Below are positions 1 through 6,424 of a DNA stretch of 6,504 nucleotides, one piece after another. How positions within the stretch are numbered: position 1 is the stretch's first letter; the number at the start of each line of letters is the position of its first letter. A program made the position numbers and the translations under genes. This DNA comes from Burkholderiales bacterium (GTDB lineage: Bacteria > Pseudomonadota > Gammaproteobacteria > Burkholderiales > Burkholderiaceae_D), in assembly GCA_028868455.1 (NCBI GenBank), contig JAGWUK010000179.1:1-6504 (forward strand), in the 5' to 3' direction. Under the pieces are notes generated by a model. That model ran no database searches and was not told where the DNA came from. It saw only the letters and a program-made list of their open reading frames with translations.

Positions 1-1000
1 TGACGAATTGGGAAAGGCTATCTGGCCCTAACCAAAATGCGCCATATCCTAATCCAAAGAGCCAGTGCTTTTGCACTTCCATCCACACAAGCTCCCAGAT
101 GTCTGTTCTTCCTGTCAGATCAGAATTTTTCCCAAAGATATGTGCTACTGGCGACGAAATTTCTGACCATGTTGGCATACGGGATTCGTACATAAAAAAT
201 ACAAATAGCATCACCAAAACGACGCAGTTTATTGCGAGAAAAATGCGCGTCATTGAATATGGTGAATTTAGCCTGCGTTTTCGCAAAAGATGAAAAATGA
301 TACTGGTAATTAGTGTAATGCTCATACTTGTGGAGCTTCTGCTCATGACTAACATCAGTGCACTAAAAGCTATTCCAGCGAAAAGCATTTTCAATCCAAG
401 TTTTTCATCGCATGCCTTAACTTGCCAAAGTAGAATCGCCATTGCGGCAGCTTGTCCAAGCTCATTCTTCTGAGATAATGCACCGCGCCACGCCCCGCCA
501 AGTTCATAATCAATGCCTATGCTTGGAATCGCGATAGCCATGAAAAAAGAAAGCACTAAAATGGCGTTTAACGTGTAAAGCAGGTAGTTAAGTAGTAGTC
601 TCAAGGGATTTTGAGCGAGATTGACGCACAACGCCAACATGACCAGACCATAAAGCTGAACCGCACGCTTAAAAGTTACCGCGGGCAGTGGAGACCAAAT
701 GCTGGAAATCAAACACCAAAGAAGTATCAATATGAGAAACGGATTCATTGCGCGCAAGTCGTCAAGCACAGTCTGAAGATGGCGAAACAAAATAATGGCC
801 GAAAATAGGAAAAGTCCCCCCCATTGCAATTTGGTTGTCAGCGAACCTTCCATCGTTAAATCAGAAGTGCCGCGATAATCCCAGGAGATGCCATATGGCA
901 ACAGCGAAAATACGACGAATAGCACGACCATCAATTTGACGATTCGGGTTTCAAGCGGTGATAGGGTCGGTATAGCGAGTGCAGCTTTGCTGTTTTGCAT
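1..1000 (-). CDS. O-antigen ligase/polymerase family membrane protein (Wzy_C / ExoQ-like), 3' end beyond the window
   Basis: The minus-strand frame is open from an ATG at 1000-998 to the left edge (333 codons, no stop), so the C-terminus is missing. An in-frame TAA lies three codons upstream, so this is the earliest possible ATG. No clear Shine-Dalgarno precedes it. The translation is strongly hydrophobic, with likely membrane spans near residues 21-38, 58-73, 87-104, 115-130, 135-158, 204-219, 225-239 and 252-271. Motifs typical of the Wzy_C family are visible: WRGALSQKNELGQ (171-183), SRSST (220-224), LTGRTDIW (295-302) and GLGYGAFW (316-323). Family members work at the periplasmic face of the inner membrane, polymerising or ligating undecaprenyl-linked glycans. 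Its neighbours (secreted glycosidase, GT26 transferase) favour an exopolysaccharide polymerase over a lipid A-core O-antigen ligase, but motifs alone cannot separate these. The family call is firm; substrate and exact role are inferred. Confidence 0.88.
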   Translation of the reverse strand, partial: MQNSKAALAIPTLSPLETRIVKLMVVLFVVFSLLPYGISWDYRGTSDLTMEGSLTTKLQWGGLFLFSAIILFRHLQTVLDDLRAMNPFLILILLWCLISSIWSPLPAVTFKRAVQLYGLVMLALCVNLAQNPLRLLLNYLLYTLNAILVLSFFMAIAIPSIGIDYELGGAWRGALSQKNELGQAAAMAILLWQVKACDEKLGLKMLFAGIAFSALMLVMSRSSTSMSITLITSIIFHLLRKRRLNSPYSMTRIFLAINCVVLVMLFVFFMYESRMPTWSEISSPVAHIFGKNSDLTGRTDIWELVWMEVQKHWLFGLGYGAFWLGPDSLSQFV

Positions 1001-1065
1001 AGTTAGTTACGGCGCATTAGGATGTACGATATTCTAATGCCTTCGTTCTGCTTTCCATTTCTTCA
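1001..1065. promoter_or_regulatory. Divergent intergenic region with a 7-bp inverted repeat
   Basis: Only 65 bp separate the start codons of the divergent membrane polymerase and glycosidase genes, so any promoters here must overlap or lie inside the genes. A perfect inverted repeat, GCATTAG (1014-1020) and CTAATGC (1034-1040) with a 13-nt spacer, sits in the middle. It could be an operator shared by both genes. No convincing -35/-10 pair was identified in either direction, and neither gene has a recognisable Shine-Dalgarno. The repeat is seen directly; the regulatory role is inferred. Confidence 0.4.
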
Positions 1066-3525
1066 ATGAAGTTTTTTCGGGCTGACACCTTTTTTTATTT
1101 TTTCCGGTCATGCATATTTTCCAGGCAACCGCTAAGGGAGCTTGGCAGTATTTTTGGCGCGGCTTCGTTTGCAGCACTAACGCTGTTTGCATGCTTTATT
1201 TCTTCGGCCCATGCAACTCAAGATATCCACTGGTATCCGTTTCAAGTCGATGAAGACGCAGTCAGTGGTATTGCCGATTTTTCGTTGATGAATCATCCGT
1301 TAACAATGGCAGATCGCTTATTTGTTAAAAGTGCCCATTTTTATCGCGTCGGCGAGGATCTTCAAGCTAGTTCAGCAGATGATGAAAGGGTGCGTTTGTT
1401 TGGTATTAATCTTTCTGCTGCCGCGAACTTTCCAAAACAAGAAGATGCAGTGCAAATAGCAAAAAAATTAAGAAGAGCCGGCTTCAACGCTGTTAGATTG
1501 CACCATCTGGATAGCATTTTGAGCGACAGCGAATCTCAACCGCGCGGATTGTTGACGCATGGTGCTTATCCCAGTTTCAATAAAGTCGCCTTGGCCCGAT
1601 TAATAACCCTGATCGATGCATTCCGAAATCAAGGCTTGTATATCAATGTAAACTTGCACGTCGGATATGCATTTAGACCCGGAATTGATGCTGTGCCTGA
1701 ATTGCAGCAAGCGGAGGCAATGCCATTTGCGAGTCAGCCATTGCAACTCTTCGAACCGCACATGATTGCGCTTCAGCAAGAATACGTGTCACAACTTTTG
1801 CGGAATCTGAATTTAAAAAATGATCCGGTTCTTGCCATGATAGAAATCAGTAATGAATCGTCGCTGATTGGCGCGTGGCAACGTGGACAACTGGATACTT
1901 TAAAAGGTGCGTACAGGAAATTTCTAGAGTCCCAATGGCAGCAATGGGTGAACCACCAATATGGGAGCACGCAGAATGCGTGTCACGTCTGGAAAACTTG
2001 CAGCATCGATACGAACGGGGCACAGATGGTTCTTTCTTCTGAATCCCAAGTGTTGGAGTTTGGTGAAGGATGGCGAGCTGTCGCTCAACGATTTGCCCGA
2101 AAGGTTCTGACTCACTTTGACGTAAAACTTCCTAAATTTCTTATTCAACACTTCCAAACGCATCAACTAGGGCCGGGAAGACGTGTTCTGGACTTTATGC
2201 AGTTTTTGTCCGAAAAGGACAAGGAATATCTGGAGACGATGCGCAAAACTATTCGTGCTGAAGTGGGCGATCTGGTTCCTATTGCCGGGACACAGATGTA
2301 TTTTGGCGGGGCGCTCAACTCTGATGCGCAACATGCAATGGATTACGTTGATGAGCATGTCTACGTCGATCACTATGACTTCCCGCATGCAGCATGGGCC
2401 ACCAATGACTGGCGAATCCGCAATGCATCATCATTAAGAGAAGGCTGGCAATCACTATTGCAAACAGCGTTTTATCGTGATGCCAAAAAACCATTTGTCG
2501 TCAGCGAATTTAATCAACCCTATCCTAATCAGCAAGGTGCAGAGATTTTGCCGGTATTGACAGCAATTGCCAGTGCGCAGGATTGGGATGGGCTGTTCTT
2601 TTTTCAGTATATTGATGGCGATACCTGGCAAGCCTTACCCTCCAGTTTTGGATTGAGCGGGAACTGGGGACAATGGGTAACGACAGGTATATCCGCATCA
2701 ATGTTCCGGAATTTCCAGATAAGGCGATTACCGGCAATATTAACCGTGACGACAACACCAGCTCAGCGAAAGATGATGGCTGGTTTGCGCGATAACGTAT
2801 CCGGATTAGGTTATCGTGATTTTTTAGGAAACTGCTATGGGGTGCAATATCAGCATGCGTTTGAATTTCGCGTAGCCGTAACCAATGACACAACGGAGAG
2901 TGCGAGGGACAGCTGCGATTCGTCCGGCTTCAGATTGCCAGAAATGACGATAAATCAATTGGCTCCAGGCGATCAATTGCAATACGACAGCAGTGGCCCG
3001 TGGCTGACGGCGAATACACAATATAGTGCAATGTTTGTCGGGCGAAGAAGTGAAGGTAGTGAAGCGCTCTCGAAGAAAACTTTGATGCCAAAGTTCGATG
3101 CCGATTCACGCCAATTTGGTGTACTCATGTTGACGAGTCGGGATGCTTTGCCGTTATCCAGTTCAAAAAGAGTATTGCTGACATTAAGCGGGGCAACTGT
3201 CGGTAGTCAGCCGGGCGTTTTCCCCTATCGTGCTAAACGCCTTATTTCATATCCTGGTCAAAACGGCTGGTGGACATTGGAACCTGACTCAGCGACGGCA
3301 TCGCAACCTTCCGGTTCGCGCGACGCCACCGGGCCTGTTTGGTTGGAGCGGATAGGGCTACAATTTTTCTACGCGTCGCATGCGAAATCAATGATTATTT
3401 ATCCATTGGATGCATCTGGAAATCGCATGTCAGCGATAGACAATCGCTGGATAGAGAAAAAAAATGATGGATTCAGCATCCACTTGAATCAAGCATCGCC
3501 TTGGTTCGAAATTGTTCTCAAATAA
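1066..3525 (+). CDS. Secreted clan GH-A (GH5/cellulase-like) glycoside hydrolase
   Basis: An 819-residue exported protein. After an unusually long N-region (about 27 residues) comes a hydrophobic stretch (28-47) ending in AHA, with probable signal peptidase I cleavage after residue 50. Residues about 100-540 look like a (beta/alpha)8 barrel. They include the strand motif NAVRLHHLD with Arg144; EISNES with Asn263-Glu264 as predicted acid/base; DEHVYVDHY (429-437), the usual His-x-Tyr region; and VVSEFNQP with Glu481 as predicted nucleophile. This Asn-Glu/Glu arrangement is diagnostic of clan GH-A retaining hydrolases. Residues about 550-819 look like beta-sandwich accessory domain(s). Start choice: an in-frame TAG at 1018-1020 bounds the frame, and the next Met lies beyond the signal peptide, so ATG 1066 is preferred although no Shine-Dalgarno precedes it. 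Next to a polysaccharide polymerase it probably trims or depolymerises the locus's own polysaccharide. Substrate and exact GH family are unknown. Confidence 0.85.
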   Translation: MKFFRADTFFYFFRSCIFSRQPLRELGSIFGAASFAALTLFACFISSAHATQDIHWYPFQVDEDAVSGIADFSLMNHPLTMADRLFVKSAHFYRVGEDLQASSADDERVRLFGINLSAAANFPKQEDAVQIAKKLRRAGFNAVRLHHLDSILSDSESQPRGLLTHGAYPSFNKVALARLITLIDAFRNQGLYINVNLHVGYAFRPGIDAVPELQQAEAMPFASQPLQLFEPHMIALQQEYVSQLLRNLNLKNDPVLAMIEISNESSLIGAWQRGQLDTLKGAYRKFLESQWQQWVNHQYGSTQNACHVWKTCSIDTNGAQMVLSSESQVLEFGEGWRAVAQRFARKVLTHFDVKLPKFLIQHFQTHQLGPGRRVLDFMQFLSEKDKEYLETMRKTIRAEVGDLVPIAGTQMYFGGALNSDAQHAMDYVDEHVYVDHYDFPHAAWATNDWRIRNASSLREGWQSLLQTAFYRDAKKPFVVSEFNQPYPNQQGAEILPVLTAIASAQDWDGLFFFQYIDGDTWQALPSSFGLSGNWGQWVTTGISASMFRNFQIRRLPAILTVTTTPAQRKMMAGLRDNVSGLGYRDFLGNCYGVQYQHAFEFRVAVTNDTTESARDSCDSSGFRLPEMTINQLAPGDQLQYDSSGPWLTANTQYSAMFVGRRSEGSEALSKKTLMPKFDADSRQFGVLMLTSRDALPLSSSKRVLLTLSGATVGSQPGVFPYRAKRLISYPGQNGWWTLEPDSATASQPSGSRDATGPVWLERIGLQFFYASHAKSMIIYPLDASGNRMSAIDNRWIEKKNDGFSIHLNQASPWFEIVLK

Positions 3526-3581
3526 ATGTTAGAGAGGCGCGTCAATCGGCAAGATACGCCGCAACAAAACTGCTGCGCCCA

Positions 3582-3612
3582 GCAATGATGCGATTGCCTA
3601 AGTATTTTTTTT
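3582..3612 (+). terminator. Weak candidate intrinsic terminator after the glycosidase gene
   Basis: A short stem, GCAAT (3582-3586) with ATTGC (3593-3597) around a 6-nt loop, is followed after seven bases by a run of eight T (3605-3612). A competing stem TGCTG/CAGCA lies just upstream (about 3571-3584). The location, 57 nt past the glycosidase stop, is right, but the stem is short and the gap to the T run is long, so termination may be inefficient. Confidence 0.35.
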
Positions 3613-3759
3613 GAAAAAGGTGACTTCTGCCAGCATCGGAACATCGTTCGCTGAATACGTGGATCATGAACAATGCAGTGTTTTCAATTTAATCCGAATA
3701 AAGGCCTGGCGAACTATTTGCTGGGTGACTTTTATTGCGAATTAAATGTGAGGTTTTTC

Positions 3760-3782
3760 TTCAAATGAAACACTCATTTGAA
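3760..3782. repeat. Perfect 9-bp inverted repeat
   Basis: TTCAAATGA (3760-3768) and TCATTTGAA (3774-3782) form a perfect dyad with a 5-nt centre (AACAC). No T run follows on either strand, so it is not an obvious terminator. It could be a protein-binding site or an RNA hairpin at the distal edge of the aceA control region. Confidence 0.55.
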
Positions 3783-3818
3783 ACTAAATTTTCTTTTCGC
3801 CGGACAATGATTTTCCGA

Positions 3819-3835
3819 ATTTTATAATGTGAAAC
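3819..3835. promoter_or_regulatory. Degenerate copy of the 17-bp operator-like element (copy 1)
   Basis: ATTTTATAATGTGAAAC matches the better element at 3840-3856 at 13 of 17 positions and starts exactly 21 bp (two helical turns) before it. Its dyad symmetry is weaker. It is called only by similarity to the other two copies. Confidence 0.35.
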
Positions 3836-3839
3836 TATT

Positions 3840-3856
3840 ATTTCGTATTGTGAAAT
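3840..3856. promoter_or_regulatory. 17-bp operator-like element (copy 2)
   Basis: ATTTCGTATTGTGAAAT has dyad arms ATTTC/GAAAT and matches the element at 3904-3920 at 15 of 17 positions. The general form, TTTCG plus a short centre plus GAAA, recalls operators of IclR-type repressors, a family known to control glyoxylate-shunt genes in enterobacteria. The regulator's identity here is a guess. Confidence 0.5.
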
Positions 3857-3860
3857 GTCA

Positions 3861-3872
3861 GCGTTAGAACGC
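3861..3872. repeat. Short dyad GCGTT-AG-AACGC
   Basis: A perfect 5-bp inverted repeat with a 2-nt centre lies between two operator-like copies. It is too short to assign a role and could be chance. Confidence 0.3.
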
Positions 3873-3878
3873 ACAAAA

Positions 3879-3903
3879 TATTTTTCTCAAAATAAGAAAA
3901 ATA
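3879..3903. repeat. 9-bp AT-rich inverted repeat
   Basis: TATTTTTCT (3879-3887) pairs perfectly with AGAAAAATA (3895-3903) across a 7-nt centre, directly abutting the next operator-like copy. The A/T-tract composition raises the chance of coincidence. It could also give intrinsic curvature or bind a nucleoid protein. Confidence 0.35.
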
Positions 3904-3920
3904 ATTTCGTATCGCGAAAT
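3904..3920. promoter_or_regulatory. 17-bp operator-like element (copy 3, best symmetry)
   Basis: ATTTCGTATCGCGAAAT has perfect 6-bp arms ATTTCG/CGAAAT around a 5-nt centre. It matches copy 2 at 15 of 17 positions and begins 64 bp after it (about six helical turns). It lies roughly 60 bp upstream of the predicted -35 box, a position suited to an activator or to looping with the other copies. Confidence 0.5.
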
Positions 3921-3954
3921 TTAAGCATTAAGTCATTGATTTTAAGCGATTAAA
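3920..3954 (+). repeat. Pair of TTTAAGC direct repeats spaced 21 bp
   Basis: TTTAAGCATTAA (3920-3931) and TTTAAGCGATTAAA (3941-3954) share the heptamer TTTAAGC at a 21-bp interval, and each carries a small TTAA/TTAA or TTTAA/TTAAA dyad. The spacing of two helical turns suggests same-face binding of a dimer or tandem protein, but the AT-rich composition makes chance possible. Confidence 0.35.
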
Positions 3955-3966
3955 TATTTGTTATAT

Positions 3967-3980
3967 GTCTTATATAAGAC
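3967..3980. promoter_or_regulatory. Perfect 14-bp palindrome next to the aceA -35 box
   Basis: GTCTTATATAAGAC is an uninterrupted palindrome ending two bases before the predicted -35 hexamer (3982). A dimeric regulator bound here would contact or compete with RNA polymerase. I recognise the symmetry but not the regulator. Confidence 0.5.
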
Positions 3981-3981
3981 C

Positions 3982-4010
3982 TTGTTGCTCCGCAAAAAAT
4001 AACCTATTAT
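3982..4010 (+). promoter_or_regulatory. Predicted sigma70-type promoter of aceA
   Basis: TTGTTG (3982-3987) and TATTAT (4005-4010) are separated by an ideal 17 bp. Transcription would start near 4017, giving a leader of about 45 nt before the aceA ATG. This is the best hexamer pair seen in the gap; it is predicted, not mapped. Confidence 0.6.
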
Positions 4011-4050
4011 TTCTCTCAACGAACTTCAGTTTTTATTTCACATTGCCCAC

Positions 4051-4057
4051 AGGAGAG
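4051..4057 (+). promoter_or_regulatory. Ribosome binding site of aceA
   Basis: AGGAGAG lies four bases before ATG 4062 and fixes that start. It is the strongest Shine-Dalgarno in the window, consistent with high expression of isocitrate lyase. Confidence 0.85.
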
Positions 4058-4061
4058 AAAC

Positions 4062-5360
4062 ATGACAACTCGCGAACAACAAGTAGCAGAATTGCAAAAA
4101 GACTGGGATACCAATCCTCGCTGGAAAGGTATTAAACGGAACTACACAGCCGAAGACGTAGTACGCCTGCGTGGTTCTATCAAAGTTGAGCACACATTGG
4201 CCAAAAATGGCGCGATCAAGTTGTGGGATCTGGTGAATAATGAACCATTCATTAACGCACTGGGCGCATTGACTGGTAACCAGGCGATGCAACAAGTGAA
4301 AGCCGGTTTGAAAGCTATTTATTTGTCTGGCTGGCAAGTGGCTGGCGACGCTAACGTTGCTGGCGAAATGTATCCTGATCAATCATTGTATCCAGCCAAT
4401 TCTGTACCGCTGGTTGTCAAACGCATTAACAACACGTTGACTCGCGCTGACCAGATTCAATGGTCTGAAGGCAAAAATGATATCGACTTTTTTGCACCTA
4501 TCGTTGCTGATGCAGAAGCAGGATTCGGTGGCGTACTGAACGCATTTGAACTGATGAAAGCAATGATTGAAGCGGGCGCCTCTGGTGTTCACTTTGAAGA
4601 TCAATTGGCTTCCGTAAAAAAATGCGGTCACATGGGCGGTAAAGTTTTGGTGCCGACACGTGAAGCTGTAGAAAAATTGAATGCGGCTCGTCTGGCTGCA
4701 GACGTTATGGGTACGCCAACCGTCATCCTGGCTCGTACCGATGCCGAAGCGGCTGACTTGTTGACTTCTGATGTTGACGCCAACGACCAACCATTCTGCA
4801 CCGGCGAACGCACTGTCGAAGGCTTCTACAAAACTAAACCAGGTCTGGAGCAAGCGATCTCTCGCGGCCTTGCCTATGCAGAATATGCCGACTTGATCTG
4901 GTGTGAAACTGGTAAGCCTGATCTGGAATTTGCTAAAGCTTTTGCCGATGCAATCCATGCCAAATTCCCTGGTAAATTGTTGTCGTACAACTGCTCACCA
5001 TCGTTTAACTGGAAGAAAAATCTGGACGACGCAACTATTGCCAAATTCCAGAAAGAACTCGGCGCAATGGGCTATAAATTCCAGTTCATCACATTGGCTG
5101 GCTTCCATGCACTGAACTACGGCATGTTCAATCTGGCACATGGCTACGCACGTCGTCAGATGTCTGCTTTCGTTGAATTGCAAGAGTTGGAATTCGCTGC
5201 GGCAGAAAAAGGCTTTACAGCAGTTAAACATCAACGCGAAGTTGGCACCGGTTATTTCGATGCCGTTACTCAAACTATCCAACAAGGTAAATCATCGACT
5301 ACAGCGTTGCATGGTTCTACTGAAGATGAACAATTCTTCGATGCAAAGAAAGTTGCCTGA
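4062..5360 (+). CDS. aceA: Isocitrate lyase
   Basis: Cytosolic enzyme that cleaves isocitrate to glyoxylate and succinate, the first step of the glyoxylate shunt needed for growth on acetate and fatty acids. At 432 residues it is close to the 434 of E. coli AceA and aligns along the whole length by eye. Visible motifs are SGW (89-91), [10 protein letters not shown] with Mg-binding Asp150, the family signature KKCGHMGGK with catalytic Cys188 and His190, NCSPSFNW (310-317) and ITLAG (343-347). The short insertion that E. coli carries before the Asp150 region is missing, which explains a shift of seven in numbering. The C-terminus carries a few extra residues (FFDAKKVA). It stands alone between a dedicated promoter and a strong terminator; malate synthase is not in view. 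Regulation is probably through the upstream dyads. Confidence 0.98.
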   Translation: MTTREQQVAELQKDWDTNPRWKGIKRNYTAEDVVRLRGSIKVEHTLAKNGAIKLWDLVNNEPFINALGALTGNQAMQQVKAGLKAIYLSGWQVAGDANVAGEMYPDQSLYPANSVPLVVKRINNTLTRADQIQWSEGKNDIDFFAPIVADAEAGFGGVLNAFELMKAMIEAGASGVHFEDQLASVKKCGHMGGKVLVPTREAVEKLNAARLAADVMGTPTVILARTDAEAADLLTSDVDANDQPFCTGERTVEGFYKTKPGLEQAISRGLAYAEYADLIWCETGKPDLEFAKAFADAIHAKFPGKLLSYNCSPSFNWKKNLDDATIAKFQKELGAMGYKFQFITLAGFHALNYGMFNLAHGYARRQMSAFVELQELEFAAAEKGFTAVKHQREVGTGYFDAVTQTIQQGKSSTTALHGSTEDEQFFDAKKVA

Positions 5361-5387
5361 TCGCTGACTTTACAAGTCTCCCGTAGT

Positions 5388-5424
5388 AACAAAAAAACCG
5401 CAGATTTTTTGCGGTTTTTTTGTT
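5388..5424. terminator. Strong bidirectional intrinsic terminator between aceA and the convergent GT26 gene
   Basis: A 15-bp perfect stem (5388-5402 with 5410-5424) encloses a 7-nt loop. The GC-rich core CCGCA/TGCGG is flanked by A7 and T7, so either strand gives a hairpin followed by a U run. It lies 28 nt past the aceA stop and 77 nt past the stop of the opposing glycosyltransferase gene, so it can serve both. Confidence 0.92.
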
Positions 5425-5500
5425 TTTGTCGATCACACACAGCGCATCGCCCGAATGAAAGCGCTCGATAAATGGGTCTGGAATTAGCGGAAATGCGCGT

Positions 5501-6286
5501 TCAGCGTCGGCGAGACCGGTATTCCCGGTAAACAATGCCAATGAATTTGGAGGCTTGTGTGGTGTAGCGGCGCCACAGACGTCGCGGCTCACTGGCCAGG
5601 CGCCAGAACCATTCCAGACCGACTTTTTGCATCCACAATGGTGCTCGCTGTTTTTGACCTAATGCGAATTCCATTGCCGCACCCACGCAAAGTAGCAAAG
5701 GGGCATTATTGCTTGTTTGCTCGCGCCGGTAGCGCAGTGCGAAATGCTCCTGTTTCGGCATGCCCAGGCAAATAAAAACGATATTCGGTTGCGCTGTTTG
5801 AATCCTCTGCATTGCCTCGTCTGCCTCCGGTCCATCAGGCGTAAATTGCATGGACGGGCAAAAAATGCTCGTTTTCAGTCCTGGATATGTAGTGGAAAAT
5901 GCCTGGCGCAGCATGTCTTCCTGACCCGGCATGCCACCAACAATAAAAATAGACAAATGGTGTGTGACGCAGTCCTGGCAAAGTGAAACGAACAAGTCGG
6001 CACCAGTTACCCGCTCCGGCAATGGATGATCGGTCATCTTGCTGGCCCAGACCACAGGCATGCCGTCGGCGAAAATAAAATCTGCCGTGCGATACAGGGC
6101 TTTAAATTCTGGCTGTTGTTCCAGTCTGACGAGATGGTCGACATTCGGTGTGACAACAATGCGGCTCGTTTGCCCGCGTTGTTTTGCAATTGCCAGCAAA
6201 TTCTGGCTGGCGTGGGCAAAATCGCTGTTTTGAATTTCCAGGCCAAACAGTTGCGTAACGGAGTCGTGCTTTGCTGTTTCGGACAT
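5501..6286 (-). CDS. WecG/TagA/CpsF-family glycosyltransferase (GT26)
   Basis: A 261-residue glycosyltransferase of the family that adds N-acetylmannosamine or its uronic acid, or another hexose, to a polyprenyl-diphosphate-linked sugar on the cytoplasmic face of the inner membrane. Typical motifs are TPNVDHLV (46-53) with conserved Thr46, ADGMPVVW (73-80) with the likely catalytic Asp74, ERVTGADLF (91-99), IVGGMPG (115-121) and CLGMPKQEHF (173-182). The basic, tryptophan-rich tail RAPLWMQKVGLEWFWRL (214-230), continuing to about 241, is the appendage that tethers TagA-like enzymes to the membrane. Length is normal for the family. The ATG at 6286-6284 gives the expected N-terminus, though no clear Shine-Dalgarno is visible. 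With the polymerase and glycosidase it fits exopolysaccharide assembly, but the donor sugar cannot be told, so wecG is not assigned as a name. Confidence 0.95.
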   Translation of the reverse strand: MSETAKHDSVTQLFGLEIQNSDFAHASQNLLAIAKQRGQTSRIVVTPNVDHLVRLEQQPEFKALYRTADFIFADGMPVVWASKMTDHPLPERVTGADLFVSLCQDCVTHHLSIFIVGGMPGQEDMLRQAFSTTYPGLKTSIFCPSMQFTPDGPEADEAMQRIQTAQPNIVFICLGMPKQEHFALRYRREQTSNNAPLLLCVGAAMEFALGQKQRAPLWMQKVGLEWFWRLASEPRRLWRRYTTQASKFIGIVYREYRSRRR

Positions 6287-6424
6287 TTTGTCGTATCGCC
6301 AGAGAAAGTGGAGTGCATTTGGATGCGAGCGATTATCGCAGAAAGTTTTTAGTACATGCGAATCTGCACAGAGAAACAGGTGTCAGCGAGTAAAATATTC
6401 TTTCGAATTTCTAAGGAATAATCC
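6287..6424. promoter_or_regulatory. Divergent intergenic region between the GT26 gene and trpF, with the trpF ribosome binding site
   Basis: These 138 bp must hold the start signals of both divergent genes. AAGGA (6413-6417), seven bases before ATG 6425, is a clear ribosome binding site for trpF. TAAAAT (6391-6396) could be a -10 box for trpF but has no good -35 partner. For the opposite strand, GATAAT (within 6331-6336) could be a -10, also without a clear -35; it lies in the short palindrome GCGATTATCGC (6329-6339). No trp attenuator-like leader peptide was seen. Confidence 0.45.

Larger units (their letters stand above)
3613..4061. promoter_or_regulatory. Long AT-rich upstream region of aceA
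   Basis: No convincing gene is present in this stretch. The first part (to about 3755) shows nothing I can name. From 3760 to the aceA start there is a close series of inverted repeats, listed separately, then a promoter and ribosome binding site. The length and density of dyads suggest that isocitrate lyase is regulated by one or more DNA-binding proteins here, as expected for a glyoxylate-shunt gene controlled by carbon source. Which regulators act is not shown by the sequence. Confidence 0.6.

Noticed and set aside
99..808. Short plus-strand open frames at 99-293 and 611-808
   Set aside because: They lie opposite the membrane polymerase gene, whose uninterrupted minus-strand frame carries recognisable family motifs. 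Their translations show no domain-like features.
1773..3021. Several minus-strand open frames of 65-122 codons inside the glycosidase gene
   Set aside because: They are shadows of the long plus-strand gene that contains the signal peptide and catalytic motifs; none shows a ribosome binding site or recognisable family.
3765..3827. A 20-codon open frame starting inside the 9-bp inverted repeat
   Set aside because: GAGG at about 11 bases upstream is a possible but distant ribosome site, and the peptide (MKHSFETKF...) resembles nothing I know. Too little to call a gene.
3855..3953. A 32-codon open frame in the aceA upstream region
   Set aside because: It has no Shine-Dalgarno, is composed of AT-rich codons and runs through the operator-like dyads, which explain the sequence better.
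4383..4958. A 191-codon minus-strand open frame inside aceA
   Set aside because: It is antisense to a highly conserved enzyme gene, and its translation is rich in Phe, Ser and Cys, as expected from reverse reading. Long antisense frames are common opposite strongly codon-biased genes.
5317..5592. Minus-strand open frame overlapping the end of the GT26 gene and the terminator
   Set aside because: It reads through the strong bidirectional terminator and overlaps the GT26 coding sequence in another frame.
6329..6339. Palindrome GCGATTATCGC upstream of the GT26 gene
   Set aside because: Only 5-bp arms, isolated and without a second copy; kept as a note in the intergenic entry but not called as an operator.
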